Made by a program: the position numbers and the translations under genes | Part shown: in pieces, positions 37,031-47,100 of the stretch | Layout: every line of letters begins with the position of its first letter | Position numbering within the stretch: position 1 is the first letter of the stretch | Notes under the pieces: generated by a model | Told to the model about the DNA's origin: nothing | The model's input: the letters and a program-made list of their open reading frames with translations, nothing else | The model's database searches: none | Assembly (NCBI RefSeq): GCF_014649835.1 | Contig: NZ_BMTU01000001.1 | Location: 806,001-870,000 of the forward strand | DNA: 64,000 bases | Source: Streptomyces pilosus | GTDB lineage: Bacteria > Actinomycetota > Actinomycetes > Streptomycetales > Streptomycetaceae | Direction: 5' to 3'

Positions 37031-37450
37031 TCAGCAGCCGCAATGTGGTAGCACCCCACCCTTGACGGGATCCAGCGCGCCGTCCAGCCCAGACAGATCC
37101 GGCATCGCTGTTTCCGCGTCCAGGGTTACGCCCTTGCCGCTCGTATTCGGTGAATACCACTTGATCGAACTCCATGATCGCTGGCCGTTGGCGAGAGCCC
37201 GGGCGATGTAGGCCATTTCGAGGTCGGTGGCGTATCCGTCCTCACCGTTGGTGAGTCCGCGCTGCGCGGCCTCCATGAAGTCACCGAGCCCCGACTTGTT
37301 GACGTGCAACGTCACATTGGGATCGACGATGGCCTTGCGTGCCGCCATCTTCCAGCCGTCGCCGGGCACATTGGAGAAGGTCTCGAAGCCGTTGTCTCCC
37401 GCCCACTTGTCGAGCTTGCCATTGTCCTGCCAGCCCAGGGCGACATCACA
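37031..37450 (-). other. C-terminal toxin-like module of the Rhs protein
   Basis: Codons 2194-2332, starting at the cysteine after the HINT terminus (CDVALGWQDNGKLDKWAG). It includes a Trp-rich stretch (GDGWKMAARKAIVDP), GLGDFMEAAQRGLTNGEDGY and QRSWSSIKWYS, and ends HCGC. I recall similar modules ending other Streptomyces Rhs proteins but cannot name the activity. No classical nuclease motif (HNH, REase PD-ExK) is evident by eye. Confidence 0.6.
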
Positions 37451-40400
37451 GTTGTGCACCAGGAGCGGTGTCGTGCCGGCCAGGACGTAGTAGGCGTGGA
37501 TGCCCGTCACGGTGAGGTCGTGGGTGCGCTGCCGCTTCTCGAAATGACGATTGGCTTCGACCTCGACCGTGTCGCCCGAAGGCGTGTGGAGCGTCATCCC
37601 GGGCTTGAGATCGCCGGCCTTGATCCAGGCCTGCTCCGACTTCACCCAGAACGGGTGGGTGGTCGTGGCGACCAGAGCCTGGGACTTGCCTGAGGCGGTC
37701 TTCACCGTGAGGTCGGAGAAGTGCTTGTCGTCCTCGGTGACGATGGTTCCCGCGACCTCGCGAGCCGTCTTCTCGCCGGTTTTCGTGTCGGTGGTGACGA
37801 CCTTGTCGCCCAGCTCCACCTGCTCGATCTGCTTGGTCTTTCCGTTGGCGAGCAGGACCTTCGTGCCGGGCAGGAAGCTGTGGCATTCAGGCTTTTTCTT
37901 CTTCTTAAGTGCCTCGGCCGCCTTCTTTCTGGCGTCCTTCAGTTTCTCCCCGGCCTTGGCCAGCCCCGCGGTCGCGTTGCTGACCGCCTTGTTGGCCTTC
38001 CACAGGCTCTTGACGCCACCGATCAGGTCTCCGACCAGGCCCGTGACCCTCTTGGCGAGGCGGTAGCCCTTGGCCCAGTTCCACGGGGCGCCGTACTTCG
38101 CGAGAACCTTGCCCGCCAGGCCGCCCGCGAAGCTGCCGGCGATGTTGAGCAGGGTCTCGCCGCACGATCCGACGTCACCGGTGGAAATGCAGTCCAGGGC
38201 CGCGTCGACCCCGAGGATGTCGCGGACGATCTTGACGAGGGCCTTGCCCGCGGACTTGATCCGCTGCTTGGCCGCGGCCTGCTGCCCCTGTGCCTGGGTG
38301 ACCTTCCAGGACGCCAGGTCGTAGTCGGACTGCGCCTTCTCGACCTTCGTCTTCGGGTAGTACGGCTGGCCGCCGCGGCACTCGATCAGACCCTCCCGGC
38401 ACTCCGGGATGATCATGCCGCTGGGGTCGGCGTGCGTGACCGGCGAGTTGTTCGCGTACGCGTAGCCGTTGATCTGCTGCGGCTGCGTGTGATCGATGAT
38501 CGGGTCGACGGAGATGAACTTGCCGATCACCGGGTCGTACTCGCGCGCCCCCAGGTGGGTCAGGCCGGTCGAGGCGTCCATGGTGCCCCCGACGTAACCC
38601 TTCTCCCCGGGCCAGATGCCGGTCTTCTCCCCGCGCTCGACACCGAACGGATCGAAGCGGCGCTGGCTGACCGCGCCCGTCGCGGCGTCGATCGCCACTT
38701 CACCCGTGCCGTGGTGGTCCGAGGCGATGAACGACACCTTGCCGGCGGTACGGACCGCGACAGTCTGGCCGGCGTGGTCGTAGTAGCGGGTGGCCTCCTT
38801 CTTGGTTCCGTCGGCGGAAAGCTTCAGTTCCGTGCCCGGCAGGTAGACCGTGGTCCCGGACGGGTCCTTGCGCAGCAGGCGGTTGCCGGATCCGTCGTAG
38901 AGATAGCTGGTCTTCGTCCCGTTCGCCTCCGTGGCCTCTTTCAGCTTGCCCTGATCGGTCCAGACCAAGGACTGGGCGTCGCCATCAGTGGTGCGTTTGG
39001 TGGTGTTGCCCGCGTCGTCGTACTCGTACGTCGACTGCCGGTCACCCGTCGGGGTCTTCTCGACGATCTTGGTGACCTGGTGCGGGCCGTCGCCCAGCGC
39101 GCCCGCGGTGCCGTACTCGTAGCTGCGGGTGATGTTCTTCGACGCGTCGAGCCCGGTGTCGTGGACCGTCTCCGAGACGCGGTTGCCGATGGCGTCGGTC
39201 TCGTAGGACTTCCAGTACGGGGCGGGTCCGCCCAGCGGGCTCGATCCGGCCGCGGGGTCACAGGCCGCCGGGCCGCTGCCGTCCACCGGGGTGGCGGAGC
39301 CGCGCGTGCCCATGCCGGCCGCGCTCGCCGCGGTGGCCTGCGGAGTCCAGGCGTCCTTCAGCCGCTGCCGGCCGTCGTAGGCGAAGCACTGCATGTCCGG
39401 CGCGGCGGAGTTCGAGGTGTCCGCGATCGACAGGACGTTGCCGGCCTGGTCGTAGGAGTACCGCGAGTCCTTCGCCGGAGCCGTCGCGCCGTAGACGTCG
39501 ACCACCGAGCGGGTGAGTCGGTTGGTGCCCTTCTCATAGCTGTAGGTCTGCCACACCTTCTTGCCACTGCCGGTGGACAGCTCCAGCTGCTGCAGCAGGC
39601 TCTTGCCCGAGTAGACCGTGTTGGTGACATAGGGGGTGGAACCCGTCGTGGTCATCGGGCGCTGCAGGCTGTCATACGTGTAGGTCAGTACCTCGGCCGG
39701 CAGATCTCCGACGGCAGGCAGGCCAGTGCTCTGGACTGTGCCGTCCCGGTTGTAGCCGGACGTGAAGACGTAGGTGCCGGCGAGATCGCCCTGTGAGGCC
39801 GGTATCTGGTAAGCCGTCTTCAGGGGGCGGTAGAACTCATCCATCGACTGGACTGCCGTGGCGAAGTACTCGGTCGAAGAGGTGTAGCTGAGGGAACCGT
39901 AGGCATAGCCCAGCCAGCCCGCCTTGTCGTACCTGTTCTCGGTGAGCTTGGTGCCCGTGTCGGGGTCGCCCTGCCAGGTCGTCACCACGCGGCCGAGGCT
40001 GTCGTAGACCGTGGAGTTCTTCTTGTTCCGGCCGTCGTACGTGGCGACCGGGCGGTCCAGCACGTCGTACTCCGTGCGCGAGGTGCCCGCGTCGGGGTCG
40101 ACCGACTTGGTCTTGCGCCCCAGCTGGTCGTACTCGTAGCGCCACACGTTGCCCTTGGCGTCCGTGACCGTCTCGAGCTGACCCGCCGCGGTGTACGTGT
40201 ACGTGGTGGAGTCGTAGGGAACGCCCGCCGCCGGGGAGGCGCCCCGGTAGTGACGGATCTCGGAGACGTTGCCCTGACCGTCGGTGACCGTCGTGGTCGG
40301 CACGCCGCCGACCGGCGGGTCGACGTGCGTCAGTTCACCCTCGTACGAGGTCGTGGTGCGCCACTGCTCGCCGCCGCCGACCGCGAAGACCTGCGTGGTG

Positions 40401-43400
40401 GGCCGGCCCAGACCGTCGTACTTCATCAGGCTCTGCTGGCCGACCTCGCCGTTGGCGACGATCAGCAGCTCGGCCGAGGGAGCGCCCGCCGCGTTGTACG
40501 TGGCGTTGGTCTTCTTGACGTTGCCCGTGCCGTCGTACCAGGTGTCGGCGACCATGCGGGTGCCGTCCAGGCCCTCGGTCTGGATCTGGCGCGGCCGGAG
40601 CAGGGCGTCGTAGAGCTGGTACTCGCTGCCGTAGGACCCGTCGTTCTCGATCTTCTCGGTCTTGATCGAGGTGACCTTGTCCTTGCGGACGTCGTAGGAG
40701 TACTTGATGCTCGGTGTCTGCCTGCTCTCCCGGTCCGCCAGCCACACCGACGTCAGGCGGCCCATGGCGTCGTACGCGAGGTCGGTGCGCTTGCCGTTGG
40801 GGTCGGTCTGGCCCTTGGACATGCCCCAGGCGGGCTCGTAGTCGGTGGTGGTGACGTGACCGGCGGCGTTGGTGACGGCTGTCTTCGTCAGCAGGCCGTT
40901 GGTCTCGGTGTAGACGGTCTTCGTCTCGTTCTGCTTCGCGTCCTTCTGGGACAGCGGCCGGCCGTAGGCGTCGTAGGTCGTGGTGCCGGTGACCTGGTAT
41001 GTCGCGGTGGTGCCGTTGTGCGACGTCATCCGCTCGGTCTTCGTCGCGTCGCCCTTGACCGGGGCCGCGCCGAAGGCTCCGGCGTCGTAGGAGGTGCGCT
41101 CGTCGGCGAGGACCTGCGTCCTGCGGTCGGGGGTGGCGGAGCACCTCACCGAGACGGACTCGCTGCGCGCGGGCAGCGACAGGATGTTCTTCGCCGTGTT
41201 GTCCGCGTAGGTGGTGCGGGTGCAGGAGTCGTCCTTGGCGGTGGAGAGGTCGCCCTGGTCGTCGACCGTCAGCACCCGGCCGGTGCCGTTCGACGTGTCG
41301 TACGTGGTGGTGGCCCGGGTCTCCTGCCAGGTCCCGTCCGCCTTCAGGTTGAGGCCGCGGCCGGTCTGGGTGCGCACGATCACCGCGCGGGTGGTGCCCC
41401 AGTCGCGGGTCTGGGTCGCGGTGTAGTGCTTCCAGGGCGTGTTGATCGTCTTGGCGACCAGCTTGGAGCCGTCGTAGGTGGCGACCTCCAGCTCGTGGCC
41501 GGTGAACTCCTCCTCGTCCTTGTACGACGTCCCGGTGGAGTCCTTGACCGTCACCGAGCGGGCGCCCCCGGACGGGTCCTTGTCGCCGTCCATGCCCTGC
41601 AGGAAGGTGTAGTCGACGCGGGTCTTCTGCTCGTCGGCCGTGCCGCTGGTGACCTTGACCTTGCCGTAGCCCTGCCAGCCGCCCCAGGTGAGGTACTTCT
41701 CGTCGGTGATGCCGTCCGGCTTCGCCTTACGCCAGGCGGCGTCGCCCTGGTAGTCGTAGCGGGTGACCATGCCGTCGCTGCCGCCGGTGCGGTCGGTCTC
41801 GATGACCGCGGCGACGACGTACTTGTGGAACCAGTCGGTGATCGGGTCGACGAAGCCGGGCGGCGCCCACTTCACCGGGTAGCAGCGTTTGGTCGACTCG
41901 CCGGGCTTGGGCAGGGCCGACTTGGCGCACTCGGTGGGCGCGTAGTTGACGTCGAGCTGGGCGCCGGTCTCGCTGAGCACCATCGACAGGCGGTAGCGGT
42001 GGAAGGGCGCGATGTTGTCGCCGATGGCGTCGACGCGGTTGGCGAGCTGCTCGCCGAAGAGGTCCACCGAGGGCAGTTTCACCGCGGTGGTGCCGGCCCG
42101 GCCCTCGTGCGCGATCTTCGACAGCCAGAGGGTCTTGGAGTCGTCACCGTTGTCGGTGAACAGGTGCGTCAGGAGCCAGGCGTCCACGTCCCGGTAGCTG
42201 GTGGCGTCCTTGCGCATCTGTGTGACGACCGAGGTCAGCCGCTTGGTGGTGAAGAACGTCTGCACCGGCGAGGTGCACTTCGTGCTCGCCTTGCACTCCT
42301 GGTCGACCGGTACGTCCGGCCATCGCGCGGCGTTGGCCTTGGTGCGCTTGCTCTCCGCGCAGTCGAAGGCGTCGGTGGGCAGGCAGCGCTCGGCCGTGTC
42401 GAACACGATCCGGGCCGGGGCCTTCGCCGCGTACACCTTGCCGTCCTGCTGGCCGTAGTCGATGCGCTCGAGCCAGCCGCCGCGGTGGTACGCGGTGCCG
42501 TTGACGTCCGTCTTGCCGTTGAGCGCGTAGTGGTTGGTCTCGCGCTCGTAGTAGTAGGACATCACGTTGCCGTGGGTGTCCTTGACGTAGTCCAGGCTCC
42601 AGCGCCAGGCCTGCTTGCAGTGGGCGGAGGAGAAGGTGGCGTTGTGGCAGGGCTCACCTGAGTCGTCGCCGAAGACGGGGGCGGTCCACACGGACTCCGT
42701 CTCCTCGTTGCCCGAGGCCCAGCCCGGCAGGCGGTTGAGGCCGAACCAGTACTCGGTGCCGTCCGAGGTGGTGATCCGCCAGTGCTCGCCCTTGTCGCCG
42801 CTGCCGCCCTCGTCGCCGTTGACGGCGCCGGTCAGCCGCTCGACCTTGGAACCGTCGTCGGACGACATGTGCCACTTGCCCGTGGTGTCGTCCTTGACCA
42901 GCTCACCCGAGGTGCCGTTGAGCATGACGGTGGCGTTCTCGAACGCCCAGCACTGCTCCCCCGAGTCGGCGTGGCCGTCCTCGGAGCAGGGCTTGTACCG
43001 GCGCTCGATGTAGCCGGGGTCGTAGGAGAAGCCCTCGCCGATCCAGGAGCCCTGGTTGTTGGTGGCCGCGGTGCGGCCGTCCGCCGACTGGGAGGAGTAG
43101 CCGAGGCCGACGGTCGGGGTCAGACCGCCCGGCGTCGGAACGGATCGGAAGGGATAGTTCCAGTTGAACGCGCCGGAGGAGGTGGCGACGCTCCAGCCGG
43201 CCGACGGCGCCAGTGCCGTCGCCTTGTACGTGCCCTGCGCACCCGACGGGCCCGCGGCGACCGCGACCAGGGAGGCCGCGCCGGCGGCCATGGTGGAGGT
43301 GCCCTCCGCTGGGGCGGGGGCGGCCGTGACGTCGGCGGAGACCGTACCGGTCCGCACGTCGTTGACCGTGGGCAGCACCGTGGGCTGCCCGGGGCACTCC

Positions 43401-44029
43401 TTGCTGCCCGGTACGGCGACGGTGGCGCAGGCGGGGAGCTGGACCAGCCGGAGGCGGGAGGCGTAGGAGCCGCCGAAGCCCTCGGCGAAGTCCGAGTAGT
43501 CCACGGTCAGGCGGACCTTCGCGGGTGCCTTGCCCTCGCCGTCGGCGCGCTCGACGCCCAGCACGACGCCCGCGCCGAGTCGCGCGGCGCGGGCGGGGTC
43601 GAGGACGTCGACGCGGACGCTCTCGGCGGTCGCCGCCGCCTTCGCGCCGGCGGCGGCCTTCGCCTTCCCCCGGGCGGCACCGGCGCTCGCCTCGCCGACC
43701 GTGACCGGCAGCCCGCCGATCTCGGTCGGGCCGGCCGCGCCCACGGTCAGCTCGGCGCCGCCCTCGCGGGGCCACACCGCCTTGTCCAGGCCCCTGACCG
43801 CGGCCGCGCGGGCCGGGTCGGAGGGGCGGGGCTTCGCTTTGGCCGAGGTCCCCTTGGCGGGATCCCCGTCGTCCTGAACGCCGGGGCGGCCGGTGCGGCC
43901 CCGGTTCCCGTCGTCGAGCACCACTGCCTCGACCGACGACGCGGACAGCGCGAGCGAGAGCCCGAGCACTGTCGCGGCGACCACCGGTTTGGGCATGCGG
44001 CGGCTCAGTGAGCGGCCACGGAAGAACAT
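37031..44029 (-). CDS. Secreted Rhs/YD-repeat polymorphic toxin with HINT domain
   Basis: 2332 residues. Signal peptide (about 1-35, after the basic RGRSLSRRMPKP), an N-terminal region, a long run of YD repeats (about 1000-1780), and a Rhs-associated core with FDPFGVERG and HLGAREYDP that ends at DPSG near 1871. A pre-toxin region with a hydrophobic stretch and a lysine-rich hinge follows. Residues 2049-2193 form a HINT (intein-like) module from CHSFLPGTKV to LLVHN. The last 139 residues (2194-2332) are the variable toxin-like module, with family unassigned. HINT cleavage at HN|C would release it. AGGAAG precedes the ATG. An immunity-like gene follows. Confidence 0.9.
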   Translation of the reverse strand: MFFRGRSLSRRMPKPVVAATVLGLSLALSASSVEAVVLDDGNRGRTGRPGVQDDGDPAKGTSAKAKPRPSDPARAAAVRGLDKAVWPREGGAELTVGAAGPTEIGGLPVTVGEASAGAARGKAKAAAGAKAAATAESVRVDVLDPARAARLGAGVVLGVERADGEGKAPAKVRLTVDYSDFAEGFGGSYASRLRLVQLPACATVAVPGSKECPGQPTVLPTVNDVRTGTVSADVTAAPAPAEGTSTMAAGAASLVAVAAGPSGAQGTYKATALAPSAGWSVATSSGAFNWNYPFRSVPTPGGLTPTVGLGYSSQSADGRTAATNNQGSWIGEGFSYDPGYIERRYKPCSEDGHADSGEQCWAFENATVMLNGTSGELVKDDTTGKWHMSSDDGSKVERLTGAVNGDEGGSGDKGEHWRITTSDGTEYWFGLNRLPGWASGNEETESVWTAPVFGDDSGEPCHNATFSSAHCKQAWRWSLDYVKDTHGNVMSYYYERETNHYALNGKTDVNGTAYHRGGWLERIDYGQQDGKVYAAKAPARIVFDTAERCLPTDAFDCAESKRTKANAARWPDVPVDQECKASTKCTSPVQTFFTTKRLTSVVTQMRKDATSYRDVDAWLLTHLFTDNGDDSKTLWLSKIAHEGRAGTTAVKLPSVDLFGEQLANRVDAIGDNIAPFHRYRLSMVLSETGAQLDVNYAPTECAKSALPKPGESTKRCYPVKWAPPGFVDPITDWFHKYVVAAVIETDRTGGSDGMVTRYDYQGDAAWRKAKPDGITDEKYLTWGGWQGYGKVKVTSGTADEQKTRVDYTFLQGMDGDKDPSGGARSVTVKDSTGTSYKDEEEFTGHELEVATYDGSKLVAKTINTPWKHYTATQTRDWGTTRAVIVRTQTGRGLNLKADGTWQETRATTTYDTSNGTGRVLTVDDQGDLSTAKDDSCTRTTYADNTAKNILSLPARSESVSVRCSATPDRRTQVLADERTSYDAGAFGAAPVKGDATKTERMTSHNGTTATYQVTGTTTYDAYGRPLSQKDAKQNETKTVYTETNGLLTKTAVTNAAGHVTTTDYEPAWGMSKGQTDPNGKRTDLAYDAMGRLTSVWLADRESRQTPSIKYSYDVRKDKVTSIKTEKIENDGSYGSEYQLYDALLRPRQIQTEGLDGTRMVADTWYDGTGNVKKTNATYNAAGAPSAELLIVANGEVGQQSLMKYDGLGRPTTQVFAVGGGEQWRTTTSYEGELTHVDPPVGGVPTTTVTDGQGNVSEIRHYRGASPAAGVPYDSTTYTYTAAGQLETVTDAKGNVWRYEYDQLGRKTKSVDPDAGTSRTEYDVLDRPVATYDGRNKKNSTVYDSLGRVVTTWQGDPDTGTKLTENRYDKAGWLGYAYGSLSYTSSTEYFATAVQSMDEFYRPLKTAYQIPASQGDLAGTYVFTSGYNRDGTVQSTGLPAVGDLPAEVLTYTYDSLQRPMTTTGSTPYVTNTVYSGKSLLQQLELSTGSGKKVWQTYSYEKGTNRLTRSVVDVYGATAPAKDSRYSYDQAGNVLSIADTSNSAAPDMQCFAYDGRQRLKDAWTPQATAASAAGMGTRGSATPVDGSGPAACDPAAGSSPLGGPAPYWKSYETDAIGNRVSETVHDTGLDASKNITRSYEYGTAGALGDGPHQVTKIVEKTPTGDRQSTYEYDDAGNTTKRTTDGDAQSLVWTDQGKLKEATEANGTKTSYLYDGSGNRLLRKDPSGTTVYLPGTELKLSADGTKKEATRYYDHAGQTVAVRTAGKVSFIASDHHGTGEVAIDAATGAVSQRRFDPFGVERGEKTGIWPGEKGYVGGTMDASTGLTHLGAREYDPVIGKFISVDPIIDHTQPQQINGYAYANNSPVTHADPSGMIIPECREGLIECRGGQPYYPKTKVEKAQSDYDLASWKVTQAQGQQAAAKQRIKSAGKALVKIVRDILGVDAALDCISTGDVGSCGETLLNIAGSFAGGLAGKVLAKYGAPWNWAKGYRLAKRVTGLVGDLIGGVKSLWKANKAVSNATAGLAKAGEKLKDARKKAAEALKKKKKPECHSFLPGTKVLLANGKTKQIEQVELGDKVVTTDTKTGEKTAREVAGTIVTEDDKHFSDLTVKTASGKSQALVATTTHPFWVKSEQAWIKAGDLKPGMTLHTPSGDTVEVEANRHFEKRQRTHDLTVTGIHAYYVLAGTTPLLVHNCDVALGWQDNGKLDKWAGDNGFETFSNVPGDGWKMAARKAIVDPNVTLHVNKSGLGDFMEAAQRGLTNGEDGYATDLEMAYIARALANGQRSWSSIKWYSPNTSGKGVTLDAETAMPDLSGLDGALDPVKGGVLPHCGC

Positions 44030-44075
44030 CCGTCAACTTCCTGATCGTAGGGGGTGGGAGAAGAGCAGGCCGGAC

Positions 44076-44130
44076 AGGTGTGCCGGGTCCTGGTGGACCC
44101 GGCACACCTCATCTGTGACGGTGCGTCACA
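44076..44130 (-). terminator. Two hairpins between the LamG gene and rhs
   Basis: A perfect 15-bp stem (44076-44090 with 44095-44109, loop of four) lies in the 96-nt gap. A second, 7-bp stem (TGTGACG/CGTCACA, 44114-44130) overlaps the LamG gene stop. No T-run follows. Inside an apparent operon this is likely to reduce transcription of rhs relative to the upstream genes, or rhs has its own start. Confidence 0.6.
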
Positions 44131-47100
44131 TGTCGGGAAGGGCCGTCAGCGCGGCCATCTGCTGCACCGCGACCTGGTCGGCCGCGCCGCCGTACACCCG
44201 CACCTCGTCGATCGCGCCGGCGAAGTACTCGCTCGCCCCGCGCAGCGAACGGCCCACCTGGAGGCCGCCGGTGGCGGACCAGAGGGTGGTGTCGTCGCCG
44301 TGGGCGCCCGCGACGAGCTGACCGTCGACGTACAGCCGGATGGCGTTGGCGAAGGCGTCGTAGACCACCGCGAGGTGCTGGCCGGAGCCGCCGGTGTCGG
44401 GCAGCGCCTGGTCGTCGGTGAAGGTGACGACCTCGGGGGCCGCCGCGTCGGTCCTGGCCACCGCCAGCTCCCACTGCTGCGTCGCGGCCTGGTAGCGGAC
44501 CTGGACGCGGTTGGCGTGGGCGCCCGGCAGGGACAGCACCGTCTGGGACTTCTCCGGGTCCAGCGAGGTGAGCTGGGCACGGGCGGACACGGTGAAGCTG
44601 CCGGTGCCGGTGACCGGGGCGGTGGCGGTGGACGCGTAGTCGCCGTCGCCGTCCAGGACGAGGTTGCCGTCGCCGACCAGAGCCGCGATGTCGAACAGCG
44701 GGTCGGCCGGGCGGTAGACCGAGGCGTTGCCCGCGAGGGTCAGCGCCTGTCCGCCGCCGCTCTCCGCGGAGGCGCCGCCCGCGGCCTCGTCGAGCTGCCA
44801 GTAGCCCCTGCGGTCCGGCTTGACCGTCATCAGCTCGGCCACCTGGGCCGCGGGCAGGACCCGGTCGAAGACGCGGACCTCGGCGAGGTCACCGGTGAAG
44901 TGGTCGCGGTAGCCGCTCTTGGCCGTGGCCCGGCCGATCTGCAGCGGTCCGTACGACTTCCAGGCGGAGCGGCGCTGGGCGGTCCACTTCGACTCCTTGT
45001 TGATGTAGAGCCGCAGCTCCGGGCCACCGGACTTCTGGGCGTCGTACACGCCGGTCAGCAGCACCCACTGGTCCTTGACCACCGTGGTGCCGGCGGCGAC
45101 GGCCTTCCACTCGCCGAGCGAGTCGACGTCGTTGACCGGGACGGCGAACTTCCAGGCCTTGGCGGTGGCGTCGTAGCCGAGGGTGAAGCCGGGCTCGCCG
45201 GTGCCGTCCTGGCTGAGGACGGTCATGTCCCGGTCGAGCGCGGTGGGCCGCACCCAGGCGCTGACGCTGAAGCTCCTCGTGGTGTCCAGCACGGTCTCGC
45301 TGACGTCGAGGTAGGCGTCGGCGCTGCCGTCGAAGCGGGCGGCCCTGTCCGCCTTGCCGCCGGGGCCGTCCGCGCCGAAGGCGACGGCGGGGCCGGCGGT
45401 CGCGGAGAACTCGCCGCTCTCGTCGTGGGCCTCGGTGCCGTCGGCCGGGTCGGCGAGGTTCCACTGGGCGACGACGGGGCTGCCCTCGCTCACCAGGAAG
45501 TCGTACAGGGTGCTGCTGGCGTGGCCCGCCTTGTCGAGGGCGATCACCTCCAGCACCTGGCGTCCGGCACGGGTCGGCATCCACTGCGTCGAGACCGGAC
45601 CGCCGGCCTTGTCCGGGGTCAGCGTGGCGAGCGCGGCACCGTTGAAGCCGTACTGGTACTTGACGACGTCGGTGTCCGGGATGGCGTCGTTCGGGTTGGG
45701 CGAGAAGGTGAAGGTGCCGTAGGTGCCCACGCCGTCGTGGTAGACGGTGTCGGACGGGTACTGCTTGGACAGCACCAGCGGCTTGCCGGGCCAGGTCCTG
45801 TCGTAGACGAACTCGCAGCGCTGGGCGGGGTCGCCCGTCGAGCTCCACGGGCCGTAGCCGTCACCGTCGGTGGCCCGCGCGCTCCAGTAGATGACCGTGT
45901 TCTGCGGGATCGTCGACTTGACGGTGTGCTCGAACTTGGTGGCGGTGGTCGGCGAGAGCCAGTCGCGGCTCAGGTAGGTGTAGGACTTCGCCTCCTTGGT
46001 GGTGGGGTCGGTCCAGTCGACCTTGAACTCGACCTTCACCTTGTCGGTCCTGCCGTTGCCGTGGTCGGGGTCGCTCGCGATGGCCTTCAGCGTCGGCGGC
46101 CGGTCGACGGTCGGGCGGCTCGCGCCCCACTTGCACAGACCGCCCGGGTCGGTGGACATGTCCGCGGTCCGGATCTGCCGGGGCAGGTTGTTGTACTTGA
46201 TCGACAGGAAGGCGTTGCCGCAGATCCGCTTCCACTCGGCGAAGCGGGACTCGTCGGCGGCGCGCAGGCCGAGCGTCATCGCGTTCCAGCCGTCCGTGGC
46301 CGCCGTCCTGATCTCACTGGTCAGCTCGCCGCTCTCGCCCGACTCGAAGTTCAGGTTGGGCTGGCTGGAGCAGGACGTCGGGGAGATCGCCTTGTCGACG
46401 GTCCCGATGTGGTCGTCCCAGTCGTCCTGGGTGTTGGACCAGTTGCTGGACGAGGTGATCGTGTGGTTCTTGCCGCCGATCCGGTAGAGCCGGATGGGCT
46501 CGGCGGTCGGGGACGCGCTGTAGATGTGCTCCACCCGTGCGGAGAAGGTGGCGCCCTTGATCTGCTTCCCCTTGTAGAAGGAGAGCGGCATGGTGAACAG
46601 CACGCGGCGGGAGCCGACGCCGTTGCAGGAGACGGGGTTGTAGTCGGTGGGGCACTTGCCCACGCCGGCGCTGCCGGAGTACTTCCAGTCCTGCTCCGAG
46701 GGGATGCCGGACATGACGCCGGTCCAGGCGGTGCGCGAGGTGGTCCGCTGGATGGGGTCGATGACGACGGGGAAGACGGTGTCCTCGCCCCGGAGGAGCT
46801 TCCGGTCGGGGATCAGGCTGAGCCGGTCCCCCGCGACCTCGACGTCCAGCGGGGCGACGCGGCCGCCGCCGCCGGGACCTTCGAGCGCCGGCTCGGGCGT
46901 GGCCCGCGGACCGGGGGCGGCCGTGGCGGCCGCCTCCTGCCCGGCTCCGGCCGCCGCGGACCGCAGCGCCTTCGCCACGGCCTTCGGGCCCTGCTTCGCG
47001 GCTGCGGCCTCCCGTACGGCGGCCGAGTCCCACATGGCCGGCTTGCCCGCCTGGAAGACGGTGCCGCCGACGACGGCGTCCTCGGCGACGATCGCGCCGG

